The notes under the pieces: model-generated
The model's input: only the letters and a program-made list of their open reading frames with translations
Database searches by the model: none
What the model was told of the DNA's origin: nothing
Part shown: one piece after another, positions 44,961 to 57,800 of the stretch
Layout: each line of letters opens with the position of its first letter
How positions within the stretch are numbered: the stretch's first letter is position 1
Position numbers and translations under genes: made by a program
DNA from: Diabrotica undecimpunctata
Taxonomy: Eukaryota; Arthropoda; Insecta; Coleoptera; Chrysomelidae
DNA length: 64,000 bases
Direction: 5' to 3'
Assembly (NCBI RefSeq): GCF_040954645.1
Contig: NC_092806.1
Location: 132,896,476 to 132,960,475 of the forward strand

Positions 44961-46480
44961 AAGTAAAAAAGGTTTGGTATACTTATCAGTAATCCAAAAA
45001 ATATTAGTCGGTATATTCCGTTTCTAAGCGTCTTTTAGGCTCGCCTGTATTGGCATAAATATATCTTTTGCTGTCCCACCTTTATACTTTTTTTGTAGTG
45101 CTTTAGCAACTTTTTCGTTTATTGTTATAATAACAATTATTGTTTAATGTGTACTTTGCGATCCTTCCACAATAATTTTCTTCTTACTAAAGATTAAAAG
45201 GAAAAGTTAAGGAAAACAAAATTGAATATGTACTTATCAATTTATAAATACACTATGTTTTCATATTTAATAACACTTTTATCATGGGATTTTTAATGTT
45301 TTATTGTATTGTTGACTCTTCTATAATTAAATCAAAATGAATGAATCATATAACTGGGAAATATTTACATACCCATAACATACATGTGAATATTATTATG
45401 GGTTATTAAACATGAAAATTGTTTTTCTTAAGTAGTGCCACCTAACTATTTCCAGTTATTCAAGGATGGCACGCATACAAAACTACTTTAATAAATCAAT
45501 TTAAATGTGACATAAAATTACGAAAACGAGAACGTGGTCAACAATAAAAGCTTCGTTATATGATATTACAAAAAATGTATTATATAACTGAAAAGTTTCT
45601 GATATATATTTTAGTAGAAATACATTAAAAGTGAAAATGACTAGAAATGTCATAATTTAACTAATTTTTGGAACTATTATATTACAAATAACATTATTTT
45701 GCACAAGTGAAATTGGTATTAAAAGATATTAAAATGTGTAATGTTTAAAATATGTAAAAAAATAGATTGTGATGACCAAGTACATACCTTCACCTTCCAT
45801 ATTTAGTAATATAATGTGTATATTACATTTTTATTATTGTAACATTTTTTTTATAATTAAAATATTAAATAATTTTTAATCCTTTTACCCCTGTTGCTGA
45901 GACGCCGATGGCCGTATTTGCAAATAATATATACGCGGGTGGTCGTGTTTACCATTAGGAAATTTCATTGTAATCTACCGACTATATCAAAACACGGAAG
46001 GTCCGACTTATTAAAGACGCCGGGTTGGTTAATCCTCGGTTAATTCTTTACAGTTTTAAGCGGTTTCTGTTTGATAAATTTGATAAACATCGTCGAAATC
46101 ATTTTATAGTATTTTTCTGAGAGAACGTAATTCAGAAAATTTTATTTTCCTCACGTTCCGAATTACTGGTACCGTACTTACCTCGAACCTTCCGATGTTC
46201 GTTAGAACCTTACCTTCCTAGAAATACATACAGGCTGGCCTGTCATTTTTAAGTGGGGGATATCACACCTTATTTTTGGGAACCTTGTACATTTTGAGAG
46301 GAAGAAAATCACTTCTGGCAGGGCGATCTTTGAGTAAAGCCGCTTGCCTATATTACCGCCTCTGTGTTATCTTACCGTCTCTGTGATTTTTTTCTTTAAG
46401 CGTGTATACACTTAAATATTTGAGTTTCTTAATTTAATACCATGTTAGATTCAAGATTGGTATAAACTACCTTTAATTTA
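44961..46480. other. Interval without a recognised gene
   Basis: 45000-45100 on the minus strand has a short frame (KALQKKYKGGTAKDIFMPIQ) I cannot place. 45890-46390 is GC-richer than its surroundings and contains repeated TTACCGCCTCTGTG / TTACCGTCTCTGTG. No function assigned. Confidence 0.3.
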
Positions 46481-46491
46481 ATTAATTTCAG

Positions 46492-46557
46492 TGTTTAATA
46501 CAAGTAAAGTATTATAATAGCTACAGTGAAGTAGTGTAGCAGTCATCAAGATGTATC
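46492..46557 (+). other. Candidate 66-nt host exon with start codon
   Basis: A T-rich tract and CAG end at 46491 (TTTAATTTAATTAATTTCAG). The next 66 bases hold an ATG at 46551 with A at -3 (ATCAAG|ATG), followed by TAT C and a consensus donor GTAAGT at 46558. Short coding first exons with a few codons are common in insect genes. A next exon was not recognised before the window end. Support is circumstantial. Confidence 0.25.
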
Positions 46558-47565
46558 GTAAGTTATCATAATCATATTATCTTCAACTGTCTGGGCGAAT
46601 CTCCGTCGACTATTTCTTCTTCTGTAGTTAAGGTTAACATTCAATCAAGGAACATTTAATATTTTCAACGAACTTTCGATCAGCTATTAAGAACTTCTAA
46701 ATTACGAACACTTAATTCTCAGTTAATCATTAAATAACAGTGCGAGACCGATAATTATCTTAATACTAAGTGCGGGTTGGTTTAATTTTTATAATACAGA
46801 ATTCTTGAAAACTTTTTGTATTCTTTAGAATTTAAATTTATTCATTTTGTTATTTGTTATAATTGGTATACATTTTTAACCCGTTATCTCGAGATAAGCC
46901 CTTAACCAGCAAAGAGAGACTTCTTTAATCAATTTTCGTTGAATATTTTTAAATACTATCAGGCTCCCTTCGCTGATAATCTAAACTGTGCATGATTTTA
47001 TTATATTATGATATTTCTAAAGGTATTTTCTAATTACGTAAAGTAGGTCAACGGAGTCCACCTAATATATTTATTATTTGTTTATATAGTGTGTTGACCA
47101 AATTTATTTAATAATTAACTGTTGATTTCTTTTCTTGGATTTGGTCTCAGAACCTAAATATCTTTCCTTACCTTTTTCTTTTCTAAGGTTTCTTAATTTT
47201 CTGCTTTTTTTCTATCTTATTTTATTTTTGCTAATTGTACCCGTCTATCTTTTTGTTTATTTCTATATCTTTTTTAACATCTCTTATCCTGTTCTACCTT
47301 TACTTATTTCGTCTGTTGGGCCCATTCCCGGTTCCAAAAGCTTGTTTCGAACACACGACTCGCTCTCCACCAACCATCTGGCTGCCGTCCGCAGTGTCTC
47401 CATTGGTGACCTTTCTAGCACCATCCAAAAATGGTTTCCGAGGTTACAATATTGTTAAGTAAATGAAAATGCTCTGTAACTCCGATGAAGAAAAATCAAC
47501 TGAGGAAAGATTAACTTAAAAAAATTTCGAATTTTGTAAAATTTTATTGCTCATTGTCGTTTTTT
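46558..47565. other. Interval without a recognised gene
   Basis: 46600-47100 is AT-rich. 47130-47460 is pyrimidine-rich, then changes to GC-rich sequence near 47320-47440; the long hydrophobic frames here follow from base composition. On the minus strand the GC-rich part reads ERVVCSKQAFGTGNGPN, which I cannot place. Confidence 0.3.
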
Positions 47566-47569
47566 ATTT

Positions 47570-47775
47570 GTCTATTCCACTATAATCTAGGACATCCTCT
47601 TTCTATTTGGTTTTTATTTCCAAGTTTTCAGCGGTATTCTTGTCTCCATCGTTCGCATATGTCCATACCAAGAGTAATTTTCCTTTTTCTGTTTTGTCAC
47701 TTAGTGTCTCGTTCACATTCATTAGGTTTCTAATGCGTTCGTTCATTCCACACTTTGTCCATTAGTGTTAATATG
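47570..47775 (-). pseudogene. RTE-like C-terminal fragment
   Basis: The minus-strand text CGMNERIRNLMNVNETLSDK, then TEKGKLLLVWTYANDGDKNT, corresponds to the RTE-like C-terminal stretch that normally reads RNEEIRRRMxVxETIxDxIExRxLxWYGHVxRM. Both ends are missing. It is short but the order of residues is distinctive. Confidence 0.5.
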
Positions 47776-48750
47776 CAGCTTCTTTTCCATATGCATTTAG
47801 ATTTCTTTTTTATTGAAGATTTTTATTTTTTTTTTATTTCTGTAGACTAAACATTAAACGAGATATAGTCCAATCGGGATAGCATTAGACCTTGCATGGC
47901 GAATTGCTCCAAATTTTATTCTAACCTTTATGAGGGGTCAATAGTAGTGTAATTTTAAAATCACGACTGAATTCCATCGTTGCGATAGCCGCCATGTTGA
48001 TTTTAAAAGAGAACCGTTTTTGCTCAATATCTCCGCCATTTTCAACAGACAAAAAGTTGCAAATGCGATTTCTTACAATATTCCTTTTACAAATTTTTTT
48101 TCGTGCGGTCGATATTTTCCGAGTTAAGTGGGAAAATAGTGGAAGGTGGTGAGCATAATTATTGAATTATCTCGTTTATTATTAACGTTATGAGATAAAT
48201 GTACATGAACAAAAATGGAGAGAATTTTATTTTATACAATTTTGATCTCTTATTTTTTTGCTAAAACCAATATTTATCTTCTTAAAATTTGTTCTCTCAG
48301 TAAAGATTGCAAATGATTACAACCATTTTCACGTTATTTGTTAATGACTGAAATAATTGGCTGGAGTTTATATTAAATCACTTCTTTCAACGTATAAGCC
48401 AAGAAATGTTTGCTCTTCCAAGACTGTACTTTCCCTTATTTTTGTTAGAATATTAGACTTATTATTGAACATTTGGGTTCTCTCATGTGACCAAGACACT
48501 CCACTTTTAATTTTGCTTTTGACTCTCCGTATTCCTTCTTGCTCGTTATTCATTCTTCGAAATTTGTAATACATATTCTTAGTATGTGTAACGCAACGTT
48601 ACTAGCCGGGACATACGGTGTCAGCACAGGTAGTCTGAGGTTTTCCTCATAGATAAATCATGGTTGGGTTCATAACGATTAACATCTTATCCTAGGCTAT
48701 GCAGATCACCTGATAATCTTAACCTACGACAAATTTAATGGCACACTTAT
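47776..48750. other. Interval without a recognised gene
   Basis: 47930-48200 has text (GCCGCCATGTTGATTTTAAA, TCTCCGCCATTTTCAACAGA) of a kind seen in dispersed insect repeats. No coding frame is convincing. Confidence 0.35.
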
Positions 48751-48751
48751 A

Positions 48752-50059
48752 TAGGGTGTTTTTTTGAGAGCTATAGAACTTTGAACTGAAATTAAACAAT
48801 GATGATTTTTATAAATTTTTATAAATTGACATGAAATTGACTTTATTCGAAAGATAATATTTTGGCATTATGATCATCATCGCTGGCTCTAACGTAGTCT
48901 GATCTGGAGCTCCAATTTTTATCACTATTTCCAGTATTTGTCGCCGTTTATCGGCAATAACGCAGCGAATGTTGTCCTCCAGATGGTCAATCGTTTTATG
49001 CTTATCGACGTAGACTAGTACCTTTACATATCCCCACATAAAATAGTCTAGCAGTGTTGAATCGCAAGATCTTCGTTCCAAACGTTTCCTTCAATAAATT
49101 AATTGTCGCACGAGCTGTGTGACATGTTGCGCCCTATTATTGAAACGACAGCTCTTGCACATCGTAGTTGTTCAACTGGGAAATGAAAAAGGCAGTAATC
49201 ATGGCTCTACAGTAATCACCATTGACTGTAATGTTCTGGTCAGCATCATTTTTAAAGAAGTACGGTCCAATGATTTTATTAGACAATCAAACACACCAAA
49301 CAGTCAGTTTTTCTAAATGTAATAGTTTCTCAACATACATTTGAGGATTATCTTCAAATGTATGTTGAGATCTCCATATTATACATCATCTCCTTGTTAT
49401 ACTCCAAATAGGGCAGTTTTGTTTGTTGACGTAGCCATTCAACCAGACCTTAGCTTCATCACTAAGCAAAATTCACATCGAAATCAACAACAATCTCGTT
49501 TTGGACCCACTCACTGAATCTACGAATCTACACCTTGCTAGTTGATGATGTAACTTCAATTTTTGCGTGATTGAATGAGTTAGATTTTGTAAGCACGCAA
49601 AGCAATATCTTTTCGCAAAATCTTCCATAAAGTGAATAAACACGTATCCAACTGCTGTGAAAGATGGCAGATAGACTGATTCGGGTCTTCCTGTACGCTA
49701 CGCTCTACAGCAGCAACAACGTCTTATATACGCATTGTACGACATGTCTGTGGATACATATTATCATTTAGAGTAAACGTGATGCAAAAACGTTCCATGG
49801 TTAATCGAATTACTTGCTCTGATGGACTATTATGTTGACCATAAAATGGACGTAGTGCGCGATCGAACGTATTTCGAACACAGAACCACAATTTTCAAAA
49901 TAAATTTGTACAATTTGGAAGCGTTGTTCGGGCGCCAAGTCTAGTCATGCTGAAATGCCAAAACGAACTTAACATAAATTACTTGACAGCTATCAAAATG
50001 GCCGACAGTTAAAAAAGTGTTACCAACTTACACTTCTATACCTCTAAAAAAACACCCTT
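48752..50059 (-). mobile_element. Full-length dead mariner/Tc1-type transposon (1.3 kb)
   Basis: Terminal inverted repeats are clear: GGGTGTTTTTTTGAGAGCTA on the left and, inward from the right, GGGTGTTTTTTTAGAGGTAT. TA lies outside each end, the normal target. The minus-strand transposase pieces read SPSEQVIRLTMERF, VAAVERSVQEDPNQSICHLS, LRKDIALRAYKI and, at 49081-48809, RRSCDSTLLDYFMWGYVKVL followed by VYVDKHKTIDHLEDNI. The last includes the final catalytic aspartate context (normally PPRSCDLTPLDYFLWGYVK). At least six stops or frameshifts occur. About 1.3 kb is the usual size, so the element is complete but inactive. Confidence 0.85.
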
Positions 50060-51080
50060 TATTAGAGATAGAATGCAACAGAATGTAGTTAAAGATGCAA
50101 TTTTCATTACAACCAATAATTGTGGCCTAATTTCATACAAACAATATTTAAATTAGACATTTCACAAGAAAGTAGTTTTAGAATCGTGCTAAATATTTCT
50201 ATTTTAAAAACAACAGCAAATAATTGGTTTATTTTATAGTTGCGGCTTATTACCAAGAAAATATCTGAATAAAAAAAGCGAGTGCTCAGTTTATTGCCCT
50301 AATGTATTTAATATTAACAAATATATGAAAAATGATTAAAAAAACCAAGGCTAATGGTCTATTCTAAAATTATAGAATTTATGGATGGTTGTCAAAAATG
50401 CATAAAATAAATAATTTTATGGTCGGTAGTTTTGATTTAGCACAACCAACAATTCAGTGACAATACTTTTATAATTTTCACATAATTTCTCACATTATAA
50501 CCTTCAAACACTTACACTTAAATTAGCTAAAGAACAAGGTTGAATAACGTCTTTGTACTTTGAGTATAATAATATACATATAAGTATTTAATAGTCTTTT
50601 AAATTGAAGAATATGTCAAAGACAAGGTATATACCACAGAAGAAAACAAATCAGAACAATTTTAAGTTAATTAAAGAGTTAATAAAGCGGCAAATCTGGT
50701 AAAATGAATTTTCTTTCATTGTTTGTCATAGATAGATTAAAATTTACGAAACAGAAGTTATGCCATTTTTAAATGTAAGTTAAGGAAGACTGTGAGTGAC
50801 TGAACGAAAAAGTATAAGAAGAATTTTGGATCTCTAAAGAATAATAATGGTGGAAGAAATCTTTTTTTACGAAATATGAAATCTGAAATAAATTTTGTGA
50901 GTAAAGATAATTAAAGCCAGCTTAATATATACTTAAGAAATAAATGCTCCAATAATATAATAATTAGCCTGACGAGCCACGAAAGTTATCCTTGGCATTA
51001 TACGAATAGGAGTATACCAAAAGATAGATGAAATCATAAGCGACACACAATTTGGCTTTAGAAGGAGGTTACCTGTACAT
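50060..51080. other. AT-rich interval, no gene seen
   Basis: No gene or repeat structure recognised between the mariner and the Jockey-like 3' end. Confidence 0.4.
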
Positions 51081-52113
51081 ACATACACACACACACACAC
51101 ACACATGAGTTCATCCCAACCCCTATGGAACATGAGTGTACCACTGCTAGACAGTGGGACCCCCATGTCCGAAGATCAGACCGGTCTCGTTCCAAAAGAG
51201 CAAGTCATTTTGGCTCGGTACCTATCTGACCCCCAGGTTTTTCCACCACCCCTCCTCTACGTCTGACATACGCAGAGGAGGCTTGAACTGTTACGTCGGG
51301 CGATTTGGGAAAAGAAACACCCTCCATTTTCCATGACTTGTGGTTAGGCCACCTATCTGTAGGGGTAGCTTAGTGTAGCTTTTCTCCCTATTTACTTTAC
51401 TGAGTTTACTATGGCTTTACTTTGGGCTCTGTGACCCTAAAAAAATGTGTGTCCGATCAGGGGGTCGACAGCAAACTGTCGGCCCCCTGTTCGGTTGTTG
51501 TGTGCTCGGTCACACAGTCGTCAATTTGGCAAAACAAGTTTTGGTCTCCTTGCCGACTGGGCGATCGATAGGCCTGGCCATCGAGCCCGTGCTTGTCGCA
51601 CACGACCTCGATGCTCAGTTTTCGCGAGTTGCCTGTGGCAACTTAGTCCTGAAGGGCTATTCCTGAAGGGTCTTTTTCCTTAGGGGCGTGCCTGAGGGGC
51701 CTCAGACTTGTGGCTTTACTTATTAGGATTTTGTCCTGTTTATTGATTTTACTTTATTGGCCTATACAGATTTTTGTTAGTGGGTTTTTGGGTGAAATAA
51801 TAATAGGGGTAGGGGTTTTAATAGGTGGGTGGGATGTGCATTCCCAAGTGTATAATGCTCTCACACATCCCGTGTATATGTTTTTGGGTTTTTTGGTTTT
51901 GTTTTTAACTGGTTAGTGAAATAAATATAACTGAAATAATAAAAAAAAAAACATAAAAGAAAAATTTGGGGGATTGGGATGGGATTTAGGGTTTTTTTTG
52001 GTGAGCTAAGCTCTTTTTTGTTTTTTTGATTTTTTTTGTGTTTTTGTGTTTTTGTGGGCCAAATCTGCTAAGCAATAGATTAGGGCTACTCATGTGAATA
52101 TCTTTCTTTACGT
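51081..52113 (-). other. 3' UTR of the Jockey-like element, ending in (TG)n
   Basis: In minus-strand sense about 1 kb follows the ORF2 stop and ends in a TG dinucleotide array ((CA)n at 51081-51104 on plus). Its last 370 bases recur at 56262-56660 next to another (CA)n array, so the array belongs to the element end. The distal part is far GC-richer than the genome background. 51458-51489 is a near-perfect hairpin: CAGGGGGTCGACAG, loop CAAA, CTGTCGGCCCCCTG. Confidence 0.7.
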
Positions 52114-53940
52114 TCAATTAGGGTTTCCCCTGTATCCAGCCAGCTGTTGTTTTGGCCGTCTATGTACTGTCCTTATATTAGGATCGTAGTTTGTCAACTC
52201 TCTTAGCGAACGGTTCGAATGGTTTCTGAGGTTTTCAAAAAGCTCATATGCATGTTCGACCATCATGTTCAGGACGCTCTTTTGCTGCGAATCCCTATAT
52301 ACGTACCTTAGTGGCACATATTTAGGAATTTTAAGAGCCTCTCTGATCATGTAGTTCTGTACAGTTTGGATTTTCTTTCTGTTTGTTTCACATGCATGCC
52401 CCCACGCTGCTGAGGCGTATGTGAGGGTTGGCAGAATGATGGCATTTGCCATTCTTATTTTCGTTTTGAACCTCAGATTACTTTTCCTCCCTATAAGCGA
52501 GGAGAGTTGACTTTTAAGGATTTTTGCCTTTTGAACTGTTCTGTTTATGTGTTTAGTAAAGGTGAGACGTTTATCTAGCGTTACTCCGAGATATTTGGCG
52601 TCGTCTTGCCATTCGACCGGAGTATCGAAGATAGATAGTTCCCTGTTGGGGATTCCGTGCCGTCTTTTGTACATGACTGCCTGAGTTTTGTCCGGGTTGA
52701 CGGCAATTTTCCACGTAACACACCAAGATTGCAAATGGTCTAGTGCCGTTTGCAAGTATCTAGTGGCCAGATCAGGATTTATGCTGCTAGCAGCTATAGC
52801 AGTGTCATCGGCGTAAAGGCTGAGCATAGTATGTTGATCACCACCAGGGGTATCTGAAGTGTATATGGTGTACAGGTAAGGCGACAGCACGGCTCCCTGT
52901 GGCACTCCAGCCTCCATGATTCCGACTTCGGATAGGGTGGGCCCTATTCGAACTCTGAATCTTTTGTTGGCTAGGTACGAGGAGAGGAGACATGTCATCG
53001 CTTCACTGTACCCCATTTCGTTCATTTTATACAGCAATCCGTCGTGCCATACTCTGTCAAAGGCTTTACTGACATCTAAGAAGGCGGTTGCTGTATATTT
53101 TCTTTCATTATACCCCTTAGTGATGTACTCTGTCAATCTTAGTATTTGCAGTTCGCAGGAGTGATTGCTCCTAAATCCAAACTGCGCTTCAGGGATTGCA
53201 TCCGTTGCCTCAGATTCTTCTCTTAATCTTGCCAAGATGACTCGCTCAGCAATTTTGCTTACTGATGATAGTAGGCTAATGGATCGGTAGTTCTGTGGAA
53301 AAGTTCCGTCTTTACCCGGTTTCTCTATCATTATAACATGGGCCTCCTTCCACCTGTCAGGAAAGTATCTTAATCTTATGATATGATTGATTATGTTCGT
53401 TAGATGAACGATTGCTTTCAGTGGCAGATTTTTTAAGGCCCTGTTTGTGATGTTATCTGGGCCTGGAGCCTTCTTAGCGTTGGTCATTTTGATAAACTGC
53501 TGGATTTACTCGGGGGTGGTATGCCTGAGAGCTATGTCGCCTCTACTTCTCTTTAGACGCCTGCTCCTTCTTTCTACTTCGTCTTCGAAGTCTGGATCTT
53601 CATCGGGATGGTAGTTGTTTCTGCATCCTCTTTCTAGTGTATCTTTCATGACCTCCGCTTTGTCTTGTTCAGAATAAACTAGGCCGTTTTCCCCATGTAA
53701 GGTGGGTATTGGCTTTTTATCCTTTCGCAAGACTTTAGAAAGCTTCCAGAAACCTGATTTATTAGGGTCTAGCTGTTGGATGAAGTCGTCCCAGCTGTTA
53801 TTTCTGTGGATTTCCAGCTGTTTTTTAACCTCCCTATTTAGTTCATTGGCAATTCTTTTATCTTCTATGTTCCTAGTCCTGTTTGCCCTTCTTCCTGTAC
53901 CTACCCTGTACATACATACAAGCCCGTATTTATCGAGCAC
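52114..53940 (-). pseudogene. Jockey-like reverse transcriptase, one nonsense mutation, 5'-truncated
   Basis: The frame from 53940 to 52114 is open for about 600 codons except one stop (GAGTAAATC, near 53503). It carries NNSWDDFIQQLDPNKSGFWK, AKKAPGPDNITNRALKNLP, EKPGKDGTFPQNYRSISLLS, QFGFRSNHSCELQILRLTE, TATAFLDVSKAFDRVWHDGL (first catalytic Asp), GVPQGAVLSPYLYTIYTSD, LSLYADDTAIAASS (YADD) and KYLGVTLDKRLTFTKHI. It ends in the usual Jockey C-terminus. The endonuclease is absent through 5' truncation at about 53945. One stop and no frameshift mean it is fairly recent. Confidence 0.9.
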
Positions 53941-53945
53941 GTGAC

Positions 53946-54900
<955 letters not shown>

Positions 54901-56260
54901 TCTTCATATTTAGGTGTCTATCTAAATTATTACATAAAATCTATAACAATTAATTATTTAGTATTAAATTATTTATAAATAAGCGACTTACTAATCTTTA
55001 ATTCAAACTTTTTTCTGTTTAAAAACCAATAGAACTTTGATACATGTCTCTGTACCGTCTGCTGTACATTATTTTGTAAATAATTGCTAATATGACAGAA
55101 AGATTTTGTTTAATTTAAACTTTACCATAAGTTTGCTCCAAAAGGGCGAAATACGTATCAGCGAATGGTGGTGCTCTGTACTGAAATTAAATTTTAACTG
55201 TCTTTCACGTTTTTTTCTGTTTGTCCAAATTTTGTAAAAAATTATGAATAACTGAACTTTAATATATGACAAATATACAAAATGTATCCAAAAATGAATG
55301 CAATATAAAAAAATCTAGTTAGAACATGTAAATTTTTAGATTTCAAATATGATTATTTTTTAGAGATAAGTCAAGTGTGAAACGTTGACGTCAAACACCT
55401 TACATATTGTAATTCACTTTTTTATTTTCCTTTCTGGAAGCATTCTGCTATATATTGGTTATACTGTAGCCAACTAGTATATTGCAAATCTTTTATTTAT
55501 TAATGTTATCCATTACAGAATTATTCTCGTACCTCGTACCAGCTTGTACAGGTCTAGTGGATGGATACCATAGGTTTCTGGAGACGCAGCATTTTCTGTA
55601 CGTGTCACTTGACTGGCGCATCTTCAGTAAGGAAAAATGTTTTGATTCTGTACTGATTCCTTTTGTTTTCCGAAATAGTTTATCCATGTCCGTCCGATAT
55701 GCATTTTGCATGTTTTTAACCGAGTAAACTTTTCCAGTAAGAATTAGTGTTGAGATTCAGGCTCTTATCTGACCACGTGCAGTACTTTTTGGCACTTCTG
55801 AAGCTACACATCTATCTATACGTATATTAACCTTTTTTAAAATGAAAAGCCTCATATTAATTTCTATTGCGCAAGAGGAACTACAGAGGAATATTCTTAC
55901 AGGAAACTTGCTTTTCCACTACTACTGTAAATTTCTGCACCTGTTTTTCGGCAGTTGTAAATGTATCTTTTAACCAGGTGTAACCATGCAGCTAGATTGT
56001 GTGTTCTCGTCTTTGGGTCTATATTTTAATACCATTTAGAAGTCATCATTAGTCATTGCCCCCTCCCCCGTTTTATCGTTTAGAAGAAGGTGATTTACTA
56101 AGGCATTCATAATAATTGCTGCTGCAAATTTAACATTATTCAACGTACTTTACCTTTCACCAACCTCAGATTTGTAACATTCAGAATTAAAGGATCTGTT
56201 CCCTCTTAATTGCAATTTGGGGTAAGTTTCGTGATTTTGGACTTCTGCGGGCCTCACACA
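54901..56260. other. Interval without a recognised gene
   Basis: A minus-strand frame at 55493-55711 (LLKMRQSSDTYRKCC, NLWYPSTRPVQAGTRYE) has normal complexity and resembles text I associate with ends of Penelope-like or LTR elements, but I cannot name it. The rest is AT-rich. Confidence 0.3.
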
Positions 56261-56261
56261 C

Positions 56262-56274
56262 ATGCGCGCACGCA

Positions 56275-56329
<55 letters not shown>

Positions 56330-57800
56330 ACTCACGCTCAACCCAGCCCCTAGGTACATGTGTATACATGTGTATATTGTACAGTGGGATCCACATGTCC
56401 GAAGATCAAACCGGTTACACTTAGTTATGAAGTGGTTCCTATCTGACCTCCAAGCTATTTCTCCACCCTTCCCAACGTGTGACTTACGATGGGGAGGTTT
56501 ATGAACTGATCGTTCCTTTGGGCGACCTGGGTAATGAAACACTTCCTGTTTTTCTTGATTGTGGTTAGGCCACCTTTAGGGGTAGCAGAAAATCGGCTTT
56601 TCTCCCTAATTGCTTTTCTAAATTTAATTTTGTCATAAAATAACATGATTTCGGGACTTAAGTATCTAAAAAAGTGTGTGTATTAAAAAACATTAATTAA
56701 AAGAAATAAAAATAAAATTAAGCTCAACTAATTAAAGATAAAAGAATAAGGGCAATGCTCTTTTTTTTCACTTCTACTACTGTTTCCGTTAGATTATTGC
56801 GTAACTATCTCAAGTCTTCGTTACTCCTGTTGGTCCTCCCTATATCCCCCTGTCTCCGTGTAATGGTAAAATTGGCTTTCTATCTTTCCGCAAACATTTT
56901 TTAGCTCTTGTCGCATATAATTGTCCCAACATTAATTTCTATATTTTCCTAGTTATTTCTTGACTTCTCTATTTAGTTCGTTATCAATTATTCTTTTTAG
57001 CAGGCATTGGTATCATTTTTAATTATTTTCTTTAATTTTTCCACACTTTCTTATAATTGTGTTATGTTATTTGTTGTTGATATTGCACCGATGTTTTCGT
57101 TCACAATTCTTTTGAAGTTTGGCCAACTTGTTCTTTTTTTTTGTGGGGTTGCAAATAGTTTTTTTCTATTGCTCCCAGGGTCAGTACGATTGGGTTATGT
57201 ATTGTATCTTTCTCATTTAATAAATGTATTTTATATTGTTGACCCACATTGTGAAGAATTTCTATTTAAAAATAGGTGGGAAGTATGTCCCCGTCGAAGT
57301 ATATTGCTTCCACTAGTCCTGTTACATAGATGTTATTTTTTTTCTTTGAGAAAGCCACACAATAGTCTCCCGTTACGGTTTGTTACTCTATCATCTCGCG
57401 TTTAGGTCTCCTATGATAACAGTGGGCTCTTCTGTGTTCAAAATGTTACTCAGGTCCTTATTGAAGATAGGGTCTTGTGGTCTAACGAACGCTTAAACAA
57501 TTTTTAGCATATCGTTTCCCGTTATGATCTTTCCTATGATGGTTTTCATAGTAACCAAACCTAGTATGTGAATTAGTTAATGTTTTATTCTTTTTTTCAC
57601 CAGAATGACTTTACCTCCTAATAGTGTCCTGTGATCATTTCTAAAGATATCGTAGCCCGGAAATTTGGTTCTCATTTTTTTTTTGTTACCTTTATTTCAA
57701 GTCTGTTAGATAAATTCATCCAGAATTTTGTTTTTAGTCATTAGCATTCCTGAATTCCATGATCCAACTCGTAGATCGTCCACCCGGCTAGACATTACAA
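56262..57800 (-). pseudogene. Jockey-like element copy 2 with reverse transcriptase deleted
   Basis: 56262-56660 matches the last 370 bases of the 3' UTR at 51081-51450, again beside (CA)n (56276-56322). 56830-57000 resembles 53690-53870, the ORF2 linker (GTAATGGTAAAATTGGCTTT against GTAAGGTGGGTATTGGCTTT). Further left on the minus strand the endonuclease is visible: LRVGSWNSGMLMTKNK, IRKDR-like text, and TVIIGDLNARDDRVTNRNGR near 57440-57370. So endonuclease and 3' UTR remain while the polymerase is missing. Stops and indels are numerous; it is older than the copy at 52114. Confidence 0.65.

Noticed and set aside
47135..47458. Hydrophobic 107-residue frame resembling a membrane protein
   Set aside because: The hydrophobicity follows from T-rich DNA; no conserved pattern and no coding context.
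56187..56396. Cysteine-valine and histidine-threonine repeat frames around 56262-56396
   Set aside because: They are the (CA)n array read in different frames.
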